A stretch of DNA of 64,000 bases from Aeromonas tecta (GTDB taxonomy: Bacteria; Pseudomonadota; Gammaproteobacteria; Enterobacterales; Aeromonadaceae), in the NCBI RefSeq assembly GCF_000820185.1, contig NZ_CDCA01000008.1, positions 48,047 through 112,046 of the forward strand. The letters are read 5' to 3'. The first letter of the stretch is position 1, and the number at the start of each line of letters is the position of its first letter. Below are positions 12,201-19,949 of this stretch, in pieces. The translations under genes and the position numbers were made by a program. The notes under the pieces are model-generated. The model searched no databases. It saw only the letters and a list, made by a program, of their open reading frames with translations, and was not told where the DNA came from.

Positions 12201-13370
12201 TCCATCCCGGTGGGGGGGATCAGCCAGGTGCTGGGTTACAGCGTGATCGATAACGACGGGGATACCGCGTCCAACACCTTGTCTCTCATCGTCAACCCGG
12301 CGATCGGGCCCACAGTGGTGCGCGATGACTTCATCATCACCAACCAGGATCCGTCGACCATCCCGGATTGGGCTCTGCTTGCCAATGATACGGGACCACT
12401 TGCTGGCACACAGACGCTTACAGGGGTCTCTGGGGCCGTGAGTGGCACTGTGGCTGACAACGTGGGGTCGGTAACATTCGATGACACGTCTGGCAATATC
12501 ACGCCGAGTACCTACGAGGGGTCGTTCAACTACACCAACAGCACCACCACGGATACGGCCAAGGTGTTCGTGGATGTGCAGAGCGGCTCGACGCTCACTG
12601 GTGGTTACCTTGACGAGATCCTGATTGGCGGAACAGGCAATGACACTATCAACGGCAATGCCGGCAATGACATCCTGCTGGGTGGTGCCGGCAACGACAA
12701 CCTGAACGGTGGGGAGGGTAATGACATCCTGGTTGGCGGTGCGGGCAACGATATCCTGGATGGTGGCGTGGGCAACGACACCGCCAGCTATATCGACAGT
12801 GCGGCTGGGGTCACCGTCATCGTCAATGGCGCCAGCCAGGCGACGGGAGGGGCGGGTACCGACAGTCTGAGCAACATGGAAAATCTGGTGGGTTCCATGT
12901 TCAACGACAGCCTGACCGGTGATGGCAATGCCAACATCCTCAGCGGCCTGGCGGGTGACGACATCTTGAGCGGTGGCGGAGGCGATGATCTGCTGATTGG
13001 TGGTACCGGCAGTGACACCCTGACCGGTGGCGCAGGCAAGGATACCTTCAAGTGGATGGCGGGGGATGCTGGCGGTACCGACACCATCAAGGACTTCACC
13101 ACGGGTGCTAACGGGGATGTACTGGACCTGAGTGAACTGCTGAGTGGGGAGCACTCCAACGCAGCCAGCCTGGATCAGTATCTTAACTTCGCGTCGGGTC
13201 CAGGTAGCAACAAGTCGACCCTGACGATCGATCTGGATGGCTCGGGGAGTGGCAGCACGACCCATACCATCTTCTTCGACAGCGTGGATCTGACGCTCGG
13301 CAATACCCGAACCGACTCACAGATCATTCAGGACTTGCTGACCCAAGGCAATCTGAAGGTTGATCCATAA
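3273..13370 (+). CDS. Giant RTX adhesin of the LapA type, type I secreted
   Basis: The start at ATG 3273 is preferred over 3267 because GGAG at 3261-3264 is 8 bases from it; the product is 3365 aa. Residues 1 to about 155 form a retention-type module with candidate LapG sites SAAG (115-118), PAAG (121-124) and AAAG (154-157) around a poly-Gly stretch. Ig/cadherin-like domains follow. Residues 448-1520 are six tandem copies of a 179-aa unit. Two von Willebrand A domains carry MIDAS motifs DFSGS (from 1703) and DISGS (from 2691), each with downstream Thr-Asp and SDG elements. Segments between resemble T1SS-143/VCBS-type repeats. RTX nonapeptides (GGxGND type, about 3119-3240) and a C-terminal secretion signal end the protein. 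It should anchor cells to surfaces, be exported by a type I system and be released by LapG. Its natural ligand cannot be read from the sequence. Confidence 0.93.
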   Translation: MRTQIIDKTVVVSSVEGNVQIQLADGSSRPLQPGEILQPGAKLNIADDAKLMLAPYDDSPDASPATPAATDVPAQGQPSSSATNKEVPPEVSPEIAALQKSILEGVDPTKKFEASAAGGAPAAGGGGGGIGGVAGASGNGGFVVIDRIGDATIAAAGFDTDHGALTAQNLLQEDDLLPDNQLDDQDEAVVTQENQAVSGNLLLNSNNPDGPFDASIVSYSWGNNIGVPAGTAASLAGVGVLIINADGSYTFTPALNYSGPVPPANYIVTDGADTNPSVLTITIAAVDDPVVLGGLQVEGGELVLNEAALADGSAPDAAALTKGGTFTFNAVDGVQVLSLGGVVLISNGQVITNFPQVIPSPSGNQLLVTGITYNPVTGAGTVNYTYTLNDNEVHTQPANDTALTESFNVVLTDSDGDSTSASLDVVILDDVPSVRVIPGSGELGVLSVDESLPQLGGADNDGIASVTLAASVVQSQFSHAFGADGAGSIGYSLSLNGSNVASGLYAVDPSVANGQGTQILLNQVGNVITGSANGVSYFTITIDPATGAVTLNLLDNIWQGDTSSNDDSVSLTLESGMLTLVQTVTDSDGDSAKASIDLGASGAFRFEDDGPTSGLAPEFLRPGFVTVDESLSVLGGADNDGIASAVLSGAAVQSQFSHAFGADGAGSIGYSLALNGGNVASGLYAVDPSVANGQGSQILLNQVGNVITGSANGVSYFTLTIDPATGAVTLNLLDNIWHGDTSNHDDSVSLTLESGVLTLVQTVTDADGDSAKASLDLGANGTFRFEDDGPTAGVNAEAPRLGEVKVDESLPALGGAYNDGIASATLAAATVQAQFSHAFGADGAGSIGYSLALSGGNVVSGLYAVDPSVANGQGSQILLNQVGNVITGSANGVSYFTLTIDPASGAVTLKLLDNVWHGNTSNPDDSVSLTLESGVLTLVQTVTDADGDSAKASVDLGTGGVFRFEDDGPTVCLATEGPSLGVVKVDESLPALGGAYNDGIASATLAAATVQAQFSHAFGADGAGSIGYSLALSGGNVASGLYAVDPSVTNGQGSQILLNQVGNVITGSANGVSYFTLTIDPASGAVTLKLLDNVWHGNTSNPDDSVSLTLNSGVLTLVQTVTDADGDSAKASVDLGTGGVFRFEDDGPTVCLAAEGPSLGVVKVDESLPALGGAYNDGIASATLAAVTVQAQFSHAFGADGAGSIGYSLALNGGNVASGLYAVNPLAVNGQGAQILLNQVGNVITGSANGVSYFTLTIDPATGAVTLNLLDNVWHGNTSNPDDSVSLTLNSGVLTLVQTVTDADGDSAKASVDLGTGGVFRFEDDGPTTGVNVQAPTLGAVKVDESLPALGGAYNDGIASATLAAATVQAQFSHAFGADGAGSIGYSLALNGGNVASGLYAVNPLAVNGQGAQILLNQVGNVITGSANGVSYFTLTIDPATGAVTLNLLDNVWHGNTGSPDDSVSLTLNSGVLTLVQSVTDADGDSAKASVDLGTGGVFRFEDDGPVQSGNGQGPTVHGAVQEDALTLAGGAPHEGNHEGLGQTTTASDTSGTLNTLVNFGADGPGVFSLSNNVSSLVSQGLSSGSVALSYNVVGNVLTASAGGTVIFTLTVAADGDYSFTLKGPLDHPVKEGLPNGDNELLPVPIDFSGVLVATDGDGDKVPGFTKGSFVIDVQDDIPVAQDDYATVLSGQSQNINMVFVLDFSGSIDNNELNAMLDAVRTAGQALFNTSGGQVKIQIVAFSGDSIAYLPTDNVTAFTNLVNSLNPQEPGGVRPFDGNTDFTDAIQETIASYTPVSGWNNQVVFISDGNPNEQTGPGGTSLTSAVATSWNNFVDNNGITVTTIGIGNGIIDARLQDVDVDAGPNNTPLRVNNFGDLVDTLLNQVIGGLVQGNVLNGSNNVVGGGDDDAYGADGPGYIQSIKIGATTYSWDGVLDGDQQLTSVTTPAGGKLSFNFSTGAWSYQAPANVNGDLTEDFQYTIIDKDGDPATATLHLYVEDVGAVEGYVDEDELPSGITDNDSVTSSVSGSVAPLIVGPDNSATISLNTNTSGVTAASSGGVALVYTVVGDTLTATANGATVFTLQVGSNGSYQFNLVKSLDHPLGNGDDNELLTLDFTSILKATGGSGTLAGSFLIHVEDDVPKAVNENGGTVTEDVAGSLGGNVLSNDVSGADTPAAFVGWSATGHNNSTSVTALSTYGSFVQNGDGSWTYALDNSKAATQALTAAFNQSYDVWYTMKDADGDESIAKLTITIKGADDSSSVVTVAATGPDHLVYESGLNPSGSNAAATTETVAGSFTVSASDGILNVVIGGTTYTLAQLQAFNGTQTVNTGEGLLTLLSYSGSASGGTVNYSYTLSATIDNDSKAGATLTEFDDSVTIAVNGVGGTTASDQLIVRIVDDTPTANDDADSATEGVFTAVTGNVITGVGTTGGTGGSGVDVKGADDAAVSQVVGFGGSTDSNPAGGFTVSGQYGNLTMGVDGTYSYTLTAASVPVGASDVFTYTLKDGDNDTDPATLTINIAQDTRIPVLTIGNATVDEEGLPARAGEPAGNAASGNSEIFNGSFSINTQGENLTALTIGGQIYNLGTGGSQTLINNTQGMLVVTGVSGPVSGVFTVNYTYTLKDNILTHNVQGNADTANGPSFVVSATDASGDTGTGNLQVVISDDAPIANGATNAGQATQVQNTNLMLILDISGSMDDSSGYQGMSRLQVMQKSALELLDKYDAYGNVMVNIITFATMASNPTGTWVTVDAAKAIILGLSSTDSTNYDDALNDAINAFAASNKIVGAQNVSYFMSDGLPNASSVSNAATVPDGSNSFGDGDGISAANEKDWTDFLKANNINSFALGMGSGATQSALDPIAYNGVTGASPANTSAVVVTDFSQLAATLLSTVVAPPLAGQLIDGLTASTGADGGWINAITVGGITYTYNQKTDVSGVTGGASAGTFDTNTNEWSITVAGGIFKIDMDNGLYTYTPPSSIPVGGISQVLGYSVIDNDGDTASNTLSLIVNPAIGPTVVRDDFIITNQDPSTIPDWALLANDTGPLAGTQTLTGVSGAVSGTVADNVGSVTFDDTSGNITPSTYEGSFNYTNSTTTDTAKVFVDVQSGSTLTGGYLDEILIGGTGNDTINGNAGNDILLGGAGNDNLNGGEGNDILVGGAGNDILDGGVGNDTASYIDSAAGVTVIVNGASQATGGAGTDSLSNMENLVGSMFNDSLTGDGNANILSGLAGDDILSGGGGDDLLIGGTGSDTLTGGAGKDTFKWMAGDAGGTDTIKDFTTGANGDVLDLSELLSGEHSNAASLDQYLNFASGPGSNKSTLTIDLDGSGSGSTTHTIFFDSVDLTLGNTRTDSQIIQDLLTQGNLKVDP
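4614..7832 (+). repeat. Six tandem 537-bp coding repeats in the adhesin
   Basis: Unit boundaries taken at the codons for the VDES motif (VQED at the end) fall at 4614, 5151, 5688, 6225, 6762 and 7299. The period is exactly 537 bp (179 codons) five times; the sixth unit is about 534 bp. Shared blocks include [38 protein letters not shown] and [12 protein letters not shown]. Units 3 to 6 are the most alike, with long identical DNA stretches; units 1 and 2 are more diverged. Confidence 0.95.
12628..13030 (+). repeat. RTX calcium-binding nonapeptide repeats
   Basis: The translated segment shows successive [45 protein letters not shown] and, after a gap, [18 protein letters not shown] and GGTGSDTLT units. 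These form calcium-dependent beta-rolls near the C-terminus of type I secretion substrates. Confidence 0.9.
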
Positions 13371-13458
13371 TCAAACCATGGGGGCCGGGCTTGCCCGGTC
13401 CCTGTTATTTGATGACGAGGACGGCTAAGATAGCGGGAGTATCAGGAGTAGAGTCACC

Positions 13459-14019
13459 ATGCAGTCATTCAATTGGGTCGACATCGATGGCATTCGCTAT
13501 AGCTGGGATGGGCAGGACAACATCGTCTGCACCGGCCGGTTTGGCTATCAGGCCACGATGACGGGTGACCAGATCAGCGGCCTGGATCTTGAAAGTGAAG
13601 ATGGCGAAGTGGCAGGGTCGCTCAATGTGGACTTTGCCGCATCGAGCATCAGCTTCACGCCGGCAGAGGATGCTCCCTTGCCCCACATGGTGGTGCTGGT
13701 TGGCCACGAACAGGGGCAACAGGAGTACTCACTGCAGAGCCTGAGTGACAGCTCATTGCAGGACCTGCTCAGTCAAGGCGATGATTTTGACTGGAGTGCG
13801 CTGGCCATTGCCAGCACGCCAGAGTCAACAACGCCTTCCCAGGGACATATTCTGTCGTGGGACTCGTTTCATTTCGAAGAAGAGGATGCCCTGCTCGGAG
13901 CCCGCGAGCCTGCCGCCGTGCTGGCGTCCCATGGCAGTCTGCTTGGCAGCGAGATCAGCATCAATATCGACATGACCAATCAGGTGCTGGAACAGATCCC
14001 CCCCTTGCACGATATATGA
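13459..14019 (+). CDS. Acidic hypothetical protein downstream of the adhesin
   Basis: This 186-aa protein starts at ATG 13459 with AGGAG about 10 bases upstream. I do not recognise the family. It is rich in Asp, Glu and Ser, has no signal peptide or membrane helix, and its N-terminus (VDIDGIRYSWDG) loosely resembles a segment of the adhesin ([10 protein letters not shown]), so it may share a small beta-rich fold with adhesin modules. It lies 88 bases after the adhesin stop; only an imperfect hairpin without a strong T-run intervenes (about 13381-13405), so readthrough transcription is possible. Its position suggests a role connected with the adhesin, but this is guesswork. Confidence 0.6.
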   Translation: MQSFNWVDIDGIRYSWDGQDNIVCTGRFGYQATMTGDQISGLDLESEDGEVAGSLNVDFAASSISFTPAEDAPLPHMVVLVGHEQGQQEYSLQSLSDSSLQDLLSQGDDFDWSALAIASTPESTTPSQGHILSWDSFHFEEEDALLGAREPAAVLASHGSLLGSEISINIDMTNQVLEQIPPLHDI

Positions 14020-14045
14020 ATCTCATTCGACGATGGGCATAATGA

Positions 14046-14072
14046 CCTCAATCCAATCGATTGAGGTTTTTT
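14046..14072 (+). terminator. Hairpin with T-run overlapping the next ribosome-binding site
   Basis: Arms CCTCAAT (14046-14052) and ATTGAGG (14060-14066) flank a 7-base loop and are followed by six T. It looks like a terminator for the adhesin-side transcript. Its right arm contains the GAGG that would serve as the Shine-Dalgarno sequence of the following gene. Confidence 0.65.
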
Positions 14073-14074
14073 CT

Positions 14075-14776
14075 ATGTGGCGTCCCCTTCTTACCCTGTC
14101 TGCGCTGGTTGTCAGCGCTCCCTTGCTTGCCATCGAGGTGCCGCAGGCGCCGCATCTGGTAGTCAGTGGCTACGCCGAGCAGAAAGCCGAGCCCGACATG
14201 CTGACCCTCAACGTCTCTGTCACCGCGCTGGAGAAACAGGGCATCAAGGCCAAGCAACAGGTTGATACCAAGGTGGCGGTCTTCTTCGGTCAGCTGGAGA
14301 GCCTCGGCATCAAACGCAGCGATGTGGAAGCCGGTAATCTGGTGATCTCCCCCGAGTATCAATACCCCCAGAACAAGCAGCCGGAGATGGTGGGCTATCG
14401 TGCCCAGCGCCAGCTCTCCGTCAAACTCTATCAGCTCGACAAGCTGAGCCAGCTGATGGATACCGCCCTCAAGGCGGGGCTGGAGTCCGTCTCCCAGATT
14501 GAGTACGGCTTGAAATCACCGCAAGTTATCAAGGAGCAGGCTCGTCTTGGCGCCGTAGCCGATGCCACTAACAAGGCAGAATCGCTGGCCAAGGCGTTTG
14601 GCATGAAGCTTGGCAAGGTCTACAGCGTGGAGTATCGCAACAACTCTCCCATGCCTATCTACAGCCGGGCCATGAAGGCCGCTGCGGCACCTGCCGCCGA
14701 CATGGTGGAAAACAGCTATCAACAGCAGCAGATCAGCATCACGGACAACGTGGAAGCCGTGTTCCTGCTGGAATAG
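14075..14776 (+). CDS. yggE: SIMPL-domain (YggE/DUF541) periplasmic protein
   Basis: The start at ATG 14075 gives 233 aa with a clear signal peptide (MWRPLLTLSALVVSAPLLA) and GAGG 9-12 bases upstream; a longer frame from 14033 would add a non-signal extension. The body is a SIMPL domain: PHLVVSGYAEQKAEPDMLTL near the N-terminus, GYRAQRQLSV in the middle and ADATNKAESLAKAFGMKLGK near the C-terminus. YggE-type proteins are periplasmic and linked to oxidative-stress tolerance; no enzymatic activity is established. It has its own downstream terminator and appears unrelated to the adhesin cluster. Confidence 0.88.
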   Translation: MWRPLLTLSALVVSAPLLAIEVPQAPHLVVSGYAEQKAEPDMLTLNVSVTALEKQGIKAKQQVDTKVAVFFGQLESLGIKRSDVEAGNLVISPEYQYPQNKQPEMVGYRAQRQLSVKLYQLDKLSQLMDTALKAGLESVSQIEYGLKSPQVIKEQARLGAVADATNKAESLAKAFGMKLGKVYSVEYRNNSPMPIYSRAMKAAAAPAADMVENSYQQQQISITDNVEAVFLLE

Positions 14777-14817
14777 CATGATGGCCACTCGGCCCTGTTC
14801 CATTGGTTCTTAAACAC

Positions 14818-14850
14818 AAAACCCGGGGCTGATAACCTCGGGTTTGTTGT
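14818..14850 (+). terminator. Terminator after yggE
   Basis: A ten-base stem AAACCCGGGG / CCTCGGGTTT (one G-T pair) with a 7-base loop and a T-rich tail begins about 40 bases after the stop codon. Confidence 0.8.
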
Positions 14851-15519
14851 TTATAACAATGATGTAGAGTAAATAAATTATGTTGTAAAAATCTTTTGGA
14901 TGAGTTTTTAAATTACGTACCTTCTTAAGGTGTTATATATTCTTATACATGAAGTGAGCCGGGTTCCTGAGAACAGGCCGTCTTACCTCGGAATTCTTTA
15001 ACCAAGTGATTTATAAGCTTATTATTGAAGTCTTATATTTATATTCGGAACGCTCTTGGTCAGCGGAGGAATAAAGCTAGATATTGTTACTAACATCTGA
15101 CCGGCCAGACAGGTTTGGCAACAATGTCTCATAAACAGTCGTTACTACTTAGTGTCAATGTAGTAGTGACGCAGATAATATCGTCTTTCACATCAACAAT
15201 ACCGGGGTTGGGATTTTATTTTTAGTCTTAACTTTAATCATGGCTGGAGTCAGTAGATCCGCTAAAGTCCAAGGTTGAAATAACAGCCAATATGTACGTC
15301 TTATTAAGTGAGAAGCCATTTCTCATTATGCTCATGTTTATTGCTTTTTATTTTAAAATAAAATTTACGAGTTGCTTGACGCGGTATGTGCGCTCATCCA
15401 GCTAGCGGATGAGCGCACCGCAATATGGTTCCAGTTGCAGATATTCTGATAGGGTTGTTTATCTGATATATATCAAATTACCGATCCGTCCTGCTCAACA
15501 GGGTTAACCGATAAGACCT
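14851..15519. other. AT-rich intergenic region, no gene seen
   Basis: About 670 bases between convergent genes. Both strands are A+T-rich with frequent stops and I see no credible coding sequence, tRNA or mobile element. A perfect 12-bp hairpin (arms 15388-15399 and 15407-15418) is the only clear structure. The base composition differs from the G+C-rich flanks. Confidence 0.6.
15388..15418. terminator. Perfect 12-bp hairpin 3' of the porin gene
   Basis: Arms GTGCGCTCATCC and GGATGAGCGCAC enclose a 7-base loop. It lies about 100 bases past the stop of the leftward porin gene. Neither side has an immediate T-run, so it may be a 3' processing or stabilising structure rather than a classical terminator. 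Confidence 0.5.
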
Positions 15520-16863
15520 TTACCACCAAACATTGACCATGGCGCCGACGGCCCAGGTGTCGTCGCTGTTATGGCCTTCGAAGCTATGGGTTGTGTCGTC
15601 CCAGTTGCTGTTGTCGCTGTCCAGATAGGAGGTGTAAACACGCAACTCAGGCTCGCCACGGCCAAAGGACAGCGCTTGGGCGAGTGTGACTTTGGAACCG
15701 CTGCGGTCATAGTCGGTATCGTTGACGCTCTTGTCATCCTTGAAGTACCCAGCGTCGAGATAGGTGCGGGTAATATCCGACCAGTGATAAACCACGCCGG
15801 CGTTTACGGCCATGCTGGAACCATCACCTTCGTCACCATTCCACTGCTCGACGCTATCGGCCTCGGCATAAGTGAGCACATGGGTAAAGTCCCAATCAGC
15901 AGAGAGCGGGATTGCGCCAAAGTTGCGGATGGCAAACCCTGAACCGTCTTTCACTTCCCCATTCAACACGTCGGCCGCACCAAATTGGACGCCTTGCAGG
16001 GCCGAACCATCCAGGTAGTACTGCAGCACAGTGCGGTTATAGCCAGATTCGCCAATTTCCTGTTTGAGTTCGACCAGGAAGGCATGACCATCGGCGTAAT
16101 CATGTTCACCCAGCTCCGGGTTGTCGATTTGAGCGTCTGTTGGGTCGGCATGGAGGAACCTGTAGCCCATTGCCAGCGTGCCTTTATCCCAGACAGAGAG
16201 GTTGTCATAGAGGATCTCGTAGTTCATGGCGTCGATGAGGGTACCCTCCAGGGCGCCTTCTTCAGAGTCGATGCTCGGATTGTGAATGACGCCATCGAGA
16301 TCCCGATGCAGCACGGCAAGGGAGAGGTTGCCCGGGCCAGCCTTTATATCCTCGACGCCGGCACCCACCGTGGTCTGACCCCAGTAATAGTGGTCGGTCA
16401 TATCGATATAGTAATTGCTCTTGTATTGACGGATCCCCGCCCATGAGGTTTCGCCCAGACCCATGAAGTTGCGTAACTGCATATTCATGTTTTCCCAGCC
16501 GAAGGGACTATCGTCGGTGCTGCTGTTGGTATCCCCGTCCCACATGTTGAACATGGTCTGTACGTAGACGGAGCGGTTATTTTCGTTATACAGCTCGGTG
16601 CCGAAACCGACCTCGGCGTAGTTATCAAACTCGTTGCCGATACGGCCTATTTTATTTTTCTCGAAAGAGTCACCACCAATGTTGTTTTCCATGCTGCCAT
16701 CGGCACCACCCGCAACACCTGCTCTAAAATAACCAAAAAAATCAATGTTCTTGGCTGCTGTGGCCAGAACGTCAGCAGTTGTTGTCCCCTCGGCCGCCAT
16801 GCTATTCGTTGCCCCGAGGGCGAGAGCGGCGGCAACCATGGTGTAACAGATCGATTTTTTCAT
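15520..16863 (-). CDS. LamB/maltoporin-family outer-membrane carbohydrate porin
   Basis: The 447-aa protein begins with a typical signal peptide (MKKSICYTMVAAALALGATN, cleavage after SMAA). The mature part starts with DFFGYFRAGVAG, contains alternating amphipathic beta-strands and short acidic turns, and ends in an aromatic C-terminus (VNVWW), as expected for an 18-strand LamB-type barrel. Such porins take up oligosaccharides across the outer membrane. The gene is divergent from the PTS/GH4 cluster and shares a long control region with it, so its substrate is probably the glycan imported by that PTS. Substrate specificity cannot be deduced; maltose is unlikely given the neighbours. Confidence 0.85.
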   Translation of the reverse strand: MKKSICYTMVAAALALGATNSMAAEGTTTADVLATAAKNIDFFGYFRAGVAGGADGSMENNIGGDSFEKNKIGRIGNEFDNYAEVGFGTELYNENNRSVYVQTMFNMWDGDTNSSTDDSPFGWENMNMQLRNFMGLGETSWAGIRQYKSNYYIDMTDHYYWGQTTVGAGVEDIKAGPGNLSLAVLHRDLDGVIHNPSIDSEEGALEGTLIDAMNYEILYDNLSVWDKGTLAMGYRFLHADPTDAQIDNPELGEHDYADGHAFLVELKQEIGESGYNRTVLQYYLDGSALQGVQFGAADVLNGEVKDGSGFAIRNFGAIPLSADWDFTHVLTYAEADSVEQWNGDEGDGSSMAVNAGVVYHWSDITRTYLDAGYFKDDKSVNDTDYDRSGSKVTLAQALSFGRGEPELRVYTSYLDSDNSNWDDTTHSFEGHNSDDTWAVGAMVNVWW

Positions 16864-17008
16864 AACTTTAAATCCCTATTATTAGTTATGTGACTCACCC
16901 AGCCTTGGCAAAGGCAGCAACCTAGATCCGTTGAACGGCCGATTAAGCACCGTATATCGGTATCCTGACCTCAAGGTTCGGACTCATTCTTTGGTCTCCC
17001 CCTCCAGA

Positions 17009-17032
17009 TTGGTATCAACATACCAGACCAAT
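17009..17032. promoter_or_regulatory. Candidate repressor operator, porin side
   Basis: TTGGTAT, a 4-base gap, then ATACCA and a further AGACCAAT give overlapping inverted half sites. GntR regulators of the HutC type often bind TTGGT/ACCAA-based palindromes. The element recurs on the PTS side of the same region. Confidence 0.45.
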
Positions 17033-17061
17033 ATTTTCATTGAAACACTCTGTTACATAAT

Positions 17062-17077
17062 CGTGAGCACAATCACA
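17062..17077. promoter_or_regulatory. Candidate CRP-cAMP binding site
   Basis: The sequence CGTGA-GCACAA-TCACA matches the CRP consensus TGTGA-N6-TCACA at 9 of 10 conserved positions. It lies between the divergent porin and PTS genes, where catabolite control would be expected. It is about 200 bases from the porin start codon. Confidence 0.6.
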
Positions 17078-17432
17078 GTCGGAGACTTGCTTTCGAACGA
17101 AAGCTTCATTCCATCCGATGAAAAATCATGAACGATGATGAGAAAGGGTGTTTCCCAGAAAGGTTCTGATGAATCCAGATGGTGACAGACAGTCCTTTAC
17201 CTCCTGGTTGTACTCGATCGAGTGTTGTGTAACTTATTGTTTTCATTGAGATAAAAATAGATCTTGTGTGTTGATAAAAATATCCATATAAGGTGTGCTG
17301 TTGGCCGTATAGCAGGGTGTCGCAGGGATCTCCCGGGCATGAAAGTGGTGATGGTGATGACTGAGTATCATCTGAATCACGGGTTTGACGGGGTTTTGCA
17401 ATCGCCCTCACACTTTAGTGAAAATGTGGTAG

Positions 17433-17473
17433 ATACCAAAATTGGTATTTGTTATTTTGCGGCCAATTGGTAT
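17433..17473. promoter_or_regulatory. Candidate repressor operators, PTS side
   Basis: ATACCAA and TTGGTAT arms separated by two bases (17433-17448) are followed by CCAATTGGTAT (17463-17473), a second copy of the same half site. They sit 27-67 bases before the first gene of the cluster, where a bound repressor could block transcription. Confidence 0.5.
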
Positions 17474-17499
17474 TTGTTTGCGATGTGGTTGGAGTCTGT

Positions 17500-18444
17500 A
17501 TGAAGAGAATGTTTGAAGTCCTCAGAGCCGATGTGCTGGCGACGCCGCCGGAGCAGCTACTGCAGATGATCCGGCATAGCGAGGGGCGGACCCTGATGGC
17601 CGAGACGGTGGTGAGTTGCCAGCCCTTCTCCGAGGGGGTGAGCAATCCCGAGTTGGCGGCATCGTTTGGCGCAGACATGATCACCCTCAACACCTTTGAT
17701 CTGGGCCAACCCTTCGTCGAAGGCCTGTATGAGGAAGCGGTCGACGACGATGCCTGCCTCGCTACCCGCTATGAACAGCATGCTGGCTTCATTCGCCAGC
17801 AAGCGAGCCTGAATCGGGTGGTACAGGATTTAAAGCAGGTATCGGGTCGCTTCATTGGCTGCAATTTGGAGCCTGTGCCGCAAGACATTAAGTATCCGGC
17901 CGGTTTTCGGGTATCGGCAGACAACATCAGGCAGGCGGTGGCCCTGGGTCTGGATTATGTCGTCATCACCGGCAATCCCAATACCATGATCACCGAAGAA
18001 GGGATCATCGACGCCATTCGCATGGCCAAGGCCGTGGCTGACAATCAATTGCTGATCATTGCCGGCAAGATGCATGGGGCGGGTACAGGCACAGAGGTTG
18101 CGGCTGAGATGCTGCTCAAATATTGCCAGGCGGGGGCCGACATCATCATGATCCCGGCGCCTTACACCACCCCAGGCATGACACCAGAAACCGCCAAGGC
18201 GCTGATAAACGTTATTCATGGTGCCGGCAAGCTGGCCTTATGTGCCATGGGAACCTCTCAGGAGGGGGCCGATAGAACGGTCGTCGAGCAAATAGCACTT
18301 AATTCCAAGGTGGCCGGCGCAGATATTATTCACATCGGTGATGCAGGCTTTGCCGGGATTGCCGACCCAGAGAACATCAAATATTGCTCAATAGCCATTC
18401 GTGGTAAACGACACACTTATCGCCGGATAGGATTGCGCCGTTAA
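17500..18444 (+). CDS. Unrecognised enzyme-like protein, probable TIM barrel, of the PTS cluster
   Basis: Starting at ATG 17500 (GGAG five bases upstream) the protein has 314 aa; a longer frame from 17449 has no ribosome-binding site. I do not recognise a characterised family. The sequence shows repeated beta-strand/helix blocks ending in small-residue loops (ASFGADMITLNTFDL, LDYVVITGNPNTMITEEG, NQLLIIAGKMHGAGTGTEVA, AGADIIMIPAPYTTPGMTPE, AGADIIHIGDAGFAGI), which is the look of a (beta/alpha)8 barrel that binds a phosphate. There is no signal peptide. As first gene of a PTS sugar cluster it may act on the imported phospho-sugar or an intermediate. Function is unknown; cytosolic metabolic enzyme is an inference. 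Confidence 0.7.
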   Translation: MKRMFEVLRADVLATPPEQLLQMIRHSEGRTLMAETVVSCQPFSEGVSNPELAASFGADMITLNTFDLGQPFVEGLYEEAVDDDACLATRYEQHAGFIRQQASLNRVVQDLKQVSGRFIGCNLEPVPQDIKYPAGFRVSADNIRQAVALGLDYVVITGNPNTMITEEGIIDAIRMAKAVADNQLLIIAGKMHGAGTGTEVAAEMLLKYCQAGADIIMIPAPYTTPGMTPETAKALINVIHGAGKLALCAMGTSQEGADRTVVEQIALNSKVAGADIIHIGDAGFAGIADPENIKYCSIAIRGKRHTYRRIGLRR

Positions 18445-18532
18445 TTAATGTCATTAAATGGTTTTTAAAATGGAGCCTGTTATCAGGCGTATTTAATCGA
18501 TGCTGTTGCGTTGATATATGGCGAGGGATGCT

Positions 18533-19885
18533 ATGAATAATACTAATGCAAAAGATCCAATTGAAAAATATGTGATGCCGCTGGCTCAGCGGTTGGGAAA
18601 TAACCGTCATCTGATCGCCATCCGTGATGGTATGGCACTGGTCATGCCCTTCATGATCATTGGCTCGCTATTTCTTATCCTGGCCTTCCTGCCGTTCCCC
18701 GGCTACGAAGAGTACATGACCGAGAGCGGTCTGATGGATAAGCTGCTGCTGCCGGTCGGTGCAACTTATGATCTGATCGCCATCTTTGCCACCTTGGGGG
18801 TTGCCTATCGTCTGGCACAGAAATATACCCAGCTCGATCCTATTATCGCCGCCGCCGTTGCGCTGGCTGCTTATATGCTGGTCACGCCCTACAACATTAC
18901 TCACACCATAGAGGCAACCGGTGAGGAGATCAGTGTCAGTGGCATCAACCTTGCCTATATGGGTAGTGCCGGTATGTTCCTAGGGATCATCATCGCCATC
19001 TATGCAACCGAGGTCTATCGGTGGTTGATGGTCAGGAACATCAGTTTCAAGTTGCCCGATTCGGTCCCACCCGCCGTGTTGAAGTCCTTCGCGGCCCTTA
19101 TTCCCGCGTTCGTTGTGCTGACCTCACTGTGGCTGGTGCGCCTGGCCATTGAAGCGGCTGATCTTGGCAATTTGCACACCATCATCGAGAGCATCCTGAC
19201 GGCGCCGCTCAAGCTGATTGGCGGCAGTTATATCGGAGCATTGGTAGCCACGACGATGGAGCATGCGTTGTGGGCCGTGGGTATTCATGGCAGCAATATC
19301 GTCTCCAGCATCATGCTGCCCATCTGGCTGGTCTTCACCGATGAAAACCGGATCGCCTTCCAGGCCGGTACCGAAATCAAAAACATCATCACCGACCAAA
19401 CCAACTCCATTTTCCTGAACTTCGGTGGTTCTGGCAGCATGATGGCGCTGGTACTGTTGCTGGCCTTCCGTGCCCGCAGTGAACAGTGCCGTTCTATCGG
19501 CAAGTTGGGCCTGCCTTCCTCGCTGTTCAATATCTCCGAACCCATCATGTTTGGTCTGCCTGTGGTGCTCAACCCCATCATGGTCATTCCTTTCATCCTG
19601 GCGCCGGTCGTGGGTCTGACTCTGACCTATACCGGCATGGTCAGCGGTCTCGTGGCGTTGCCGGCGGGTATTTCGGTGCCTTGGACCACCCCCATCTTCA
19701 TCGGTGGTTATCTCTCCACGGGGGGCCATATCTCGGGCGCAGTGATGCAGCTGATAAACCTGTTGGCAGCCATGGCCATCTATTACCCCTTCATGAATAA
19801 ATGGGACAGCATCTGCATGGCCAATGAAAAAATGGTGACGAAAGAAACGCAGGAAGAAGACGAGAAGGCAGCACTCTCTTTCTGA
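18533..19885 (+). CDS. PTS EIIC permease, lactose/cellobiose family
   Basis: ATG 18533 is chosen because GAGGG (18523-18527) is 5 bases upstream; product 450 aa. It begins with DPIEKYVMPLAQRLGNNRHL and then multiple hydrophobic helices (DGMALVMPFMIIGSLFLILA, LGVAYRLAQKY, AAVALAAYMLVTPY and others), with the family-typical GIHGSNIVSS and NISEPIMFGLPVVLNP blocks. This is the membrane channel that translocates a beta-linked disaccharide coupled to phosphorylation by EIIB. EIIB and EIIA are separate genes further down (24243 and 24587), which is the usual split form of this family, although four other genes intervene here. The substrate is unknown. Confidence 0.92.
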   Translation: MNNTNAKDPIEKYVMPLAQRLGNNRHLIAIRDGMALVMPFMIIGSLFLILAFLPFPGYEEYMTESGLMDKLLLPVGATYDLIAIFATLGVAYRLAQKYTQLDPIIAAAVALAAYMLVTPYNITHTIEATGEEISVSGINLAYMGSAGMFLGIIIAIYATEVYRWLMVRNISFKLPDSVPPAVLKSFAALIPAFVVLTSLWLVRLAIEAADLGNLHTIIESILTAPLKLIGGSYIGALVATTMEHALWAVGIHGSNIVSSIMLPIWLVFTDENRIAFQAGTEIKNIITDQTNSIFLNFGGSGSMMALVLLLAFRARSEQCRSIGKLGLPSSLFNISEPIMFGLPVVLNPIMVIPFILAPVVGLTLTYTGMVSGLVALPAGISVPWTTPIFIGGYLSTGGHISGAVMQLINLLAAMAIYYPFMNKWDSICMANEKMVTKETQEEDEKAALSF

Positions 19886-19949
19886 GTCAGTCAGTGGCAG
19901 ACGTTAAGTCATCGGGCTTAACGTCTGCGATAAAACGGGGTAAGGCAGC

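Larger units (their letters stand above)
16864..17499. promoter_or_regulatory. Divergent control region of porin and PTS cluster
   Basis: This stretch of about 640 bases has no convincing gene. It carries a near-consensus CRP site (17062-17077), several TTGGTAT/ATACCAA elements (17009-17032, 17433-17448, 17463-17473, plus TTGGTCT at 16991-16997) and a 12-bp palindrome ACTCGATCGAGT at 17212-17223. The distribution fits control of two divergent promoters by CRP and by a cluster-specific repressor, most simply the GntR/UTRA protein encoded at 22118-22834. Confidence 0.6.

Noticed and set aside
11553..13265. A 570-codon minus-strand frame opposite the adhesin C-terminus
   Set aside because: It lies opposite the VWA and RTX regions, and its translation lacks any recognisable domain.
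17264..17503. Short plus-strand frame of 79 codons in the porin/PTS control region
   Set aside because: No ribosome-binding site or plausible protein features, and it overlaps the start region of the next gene.
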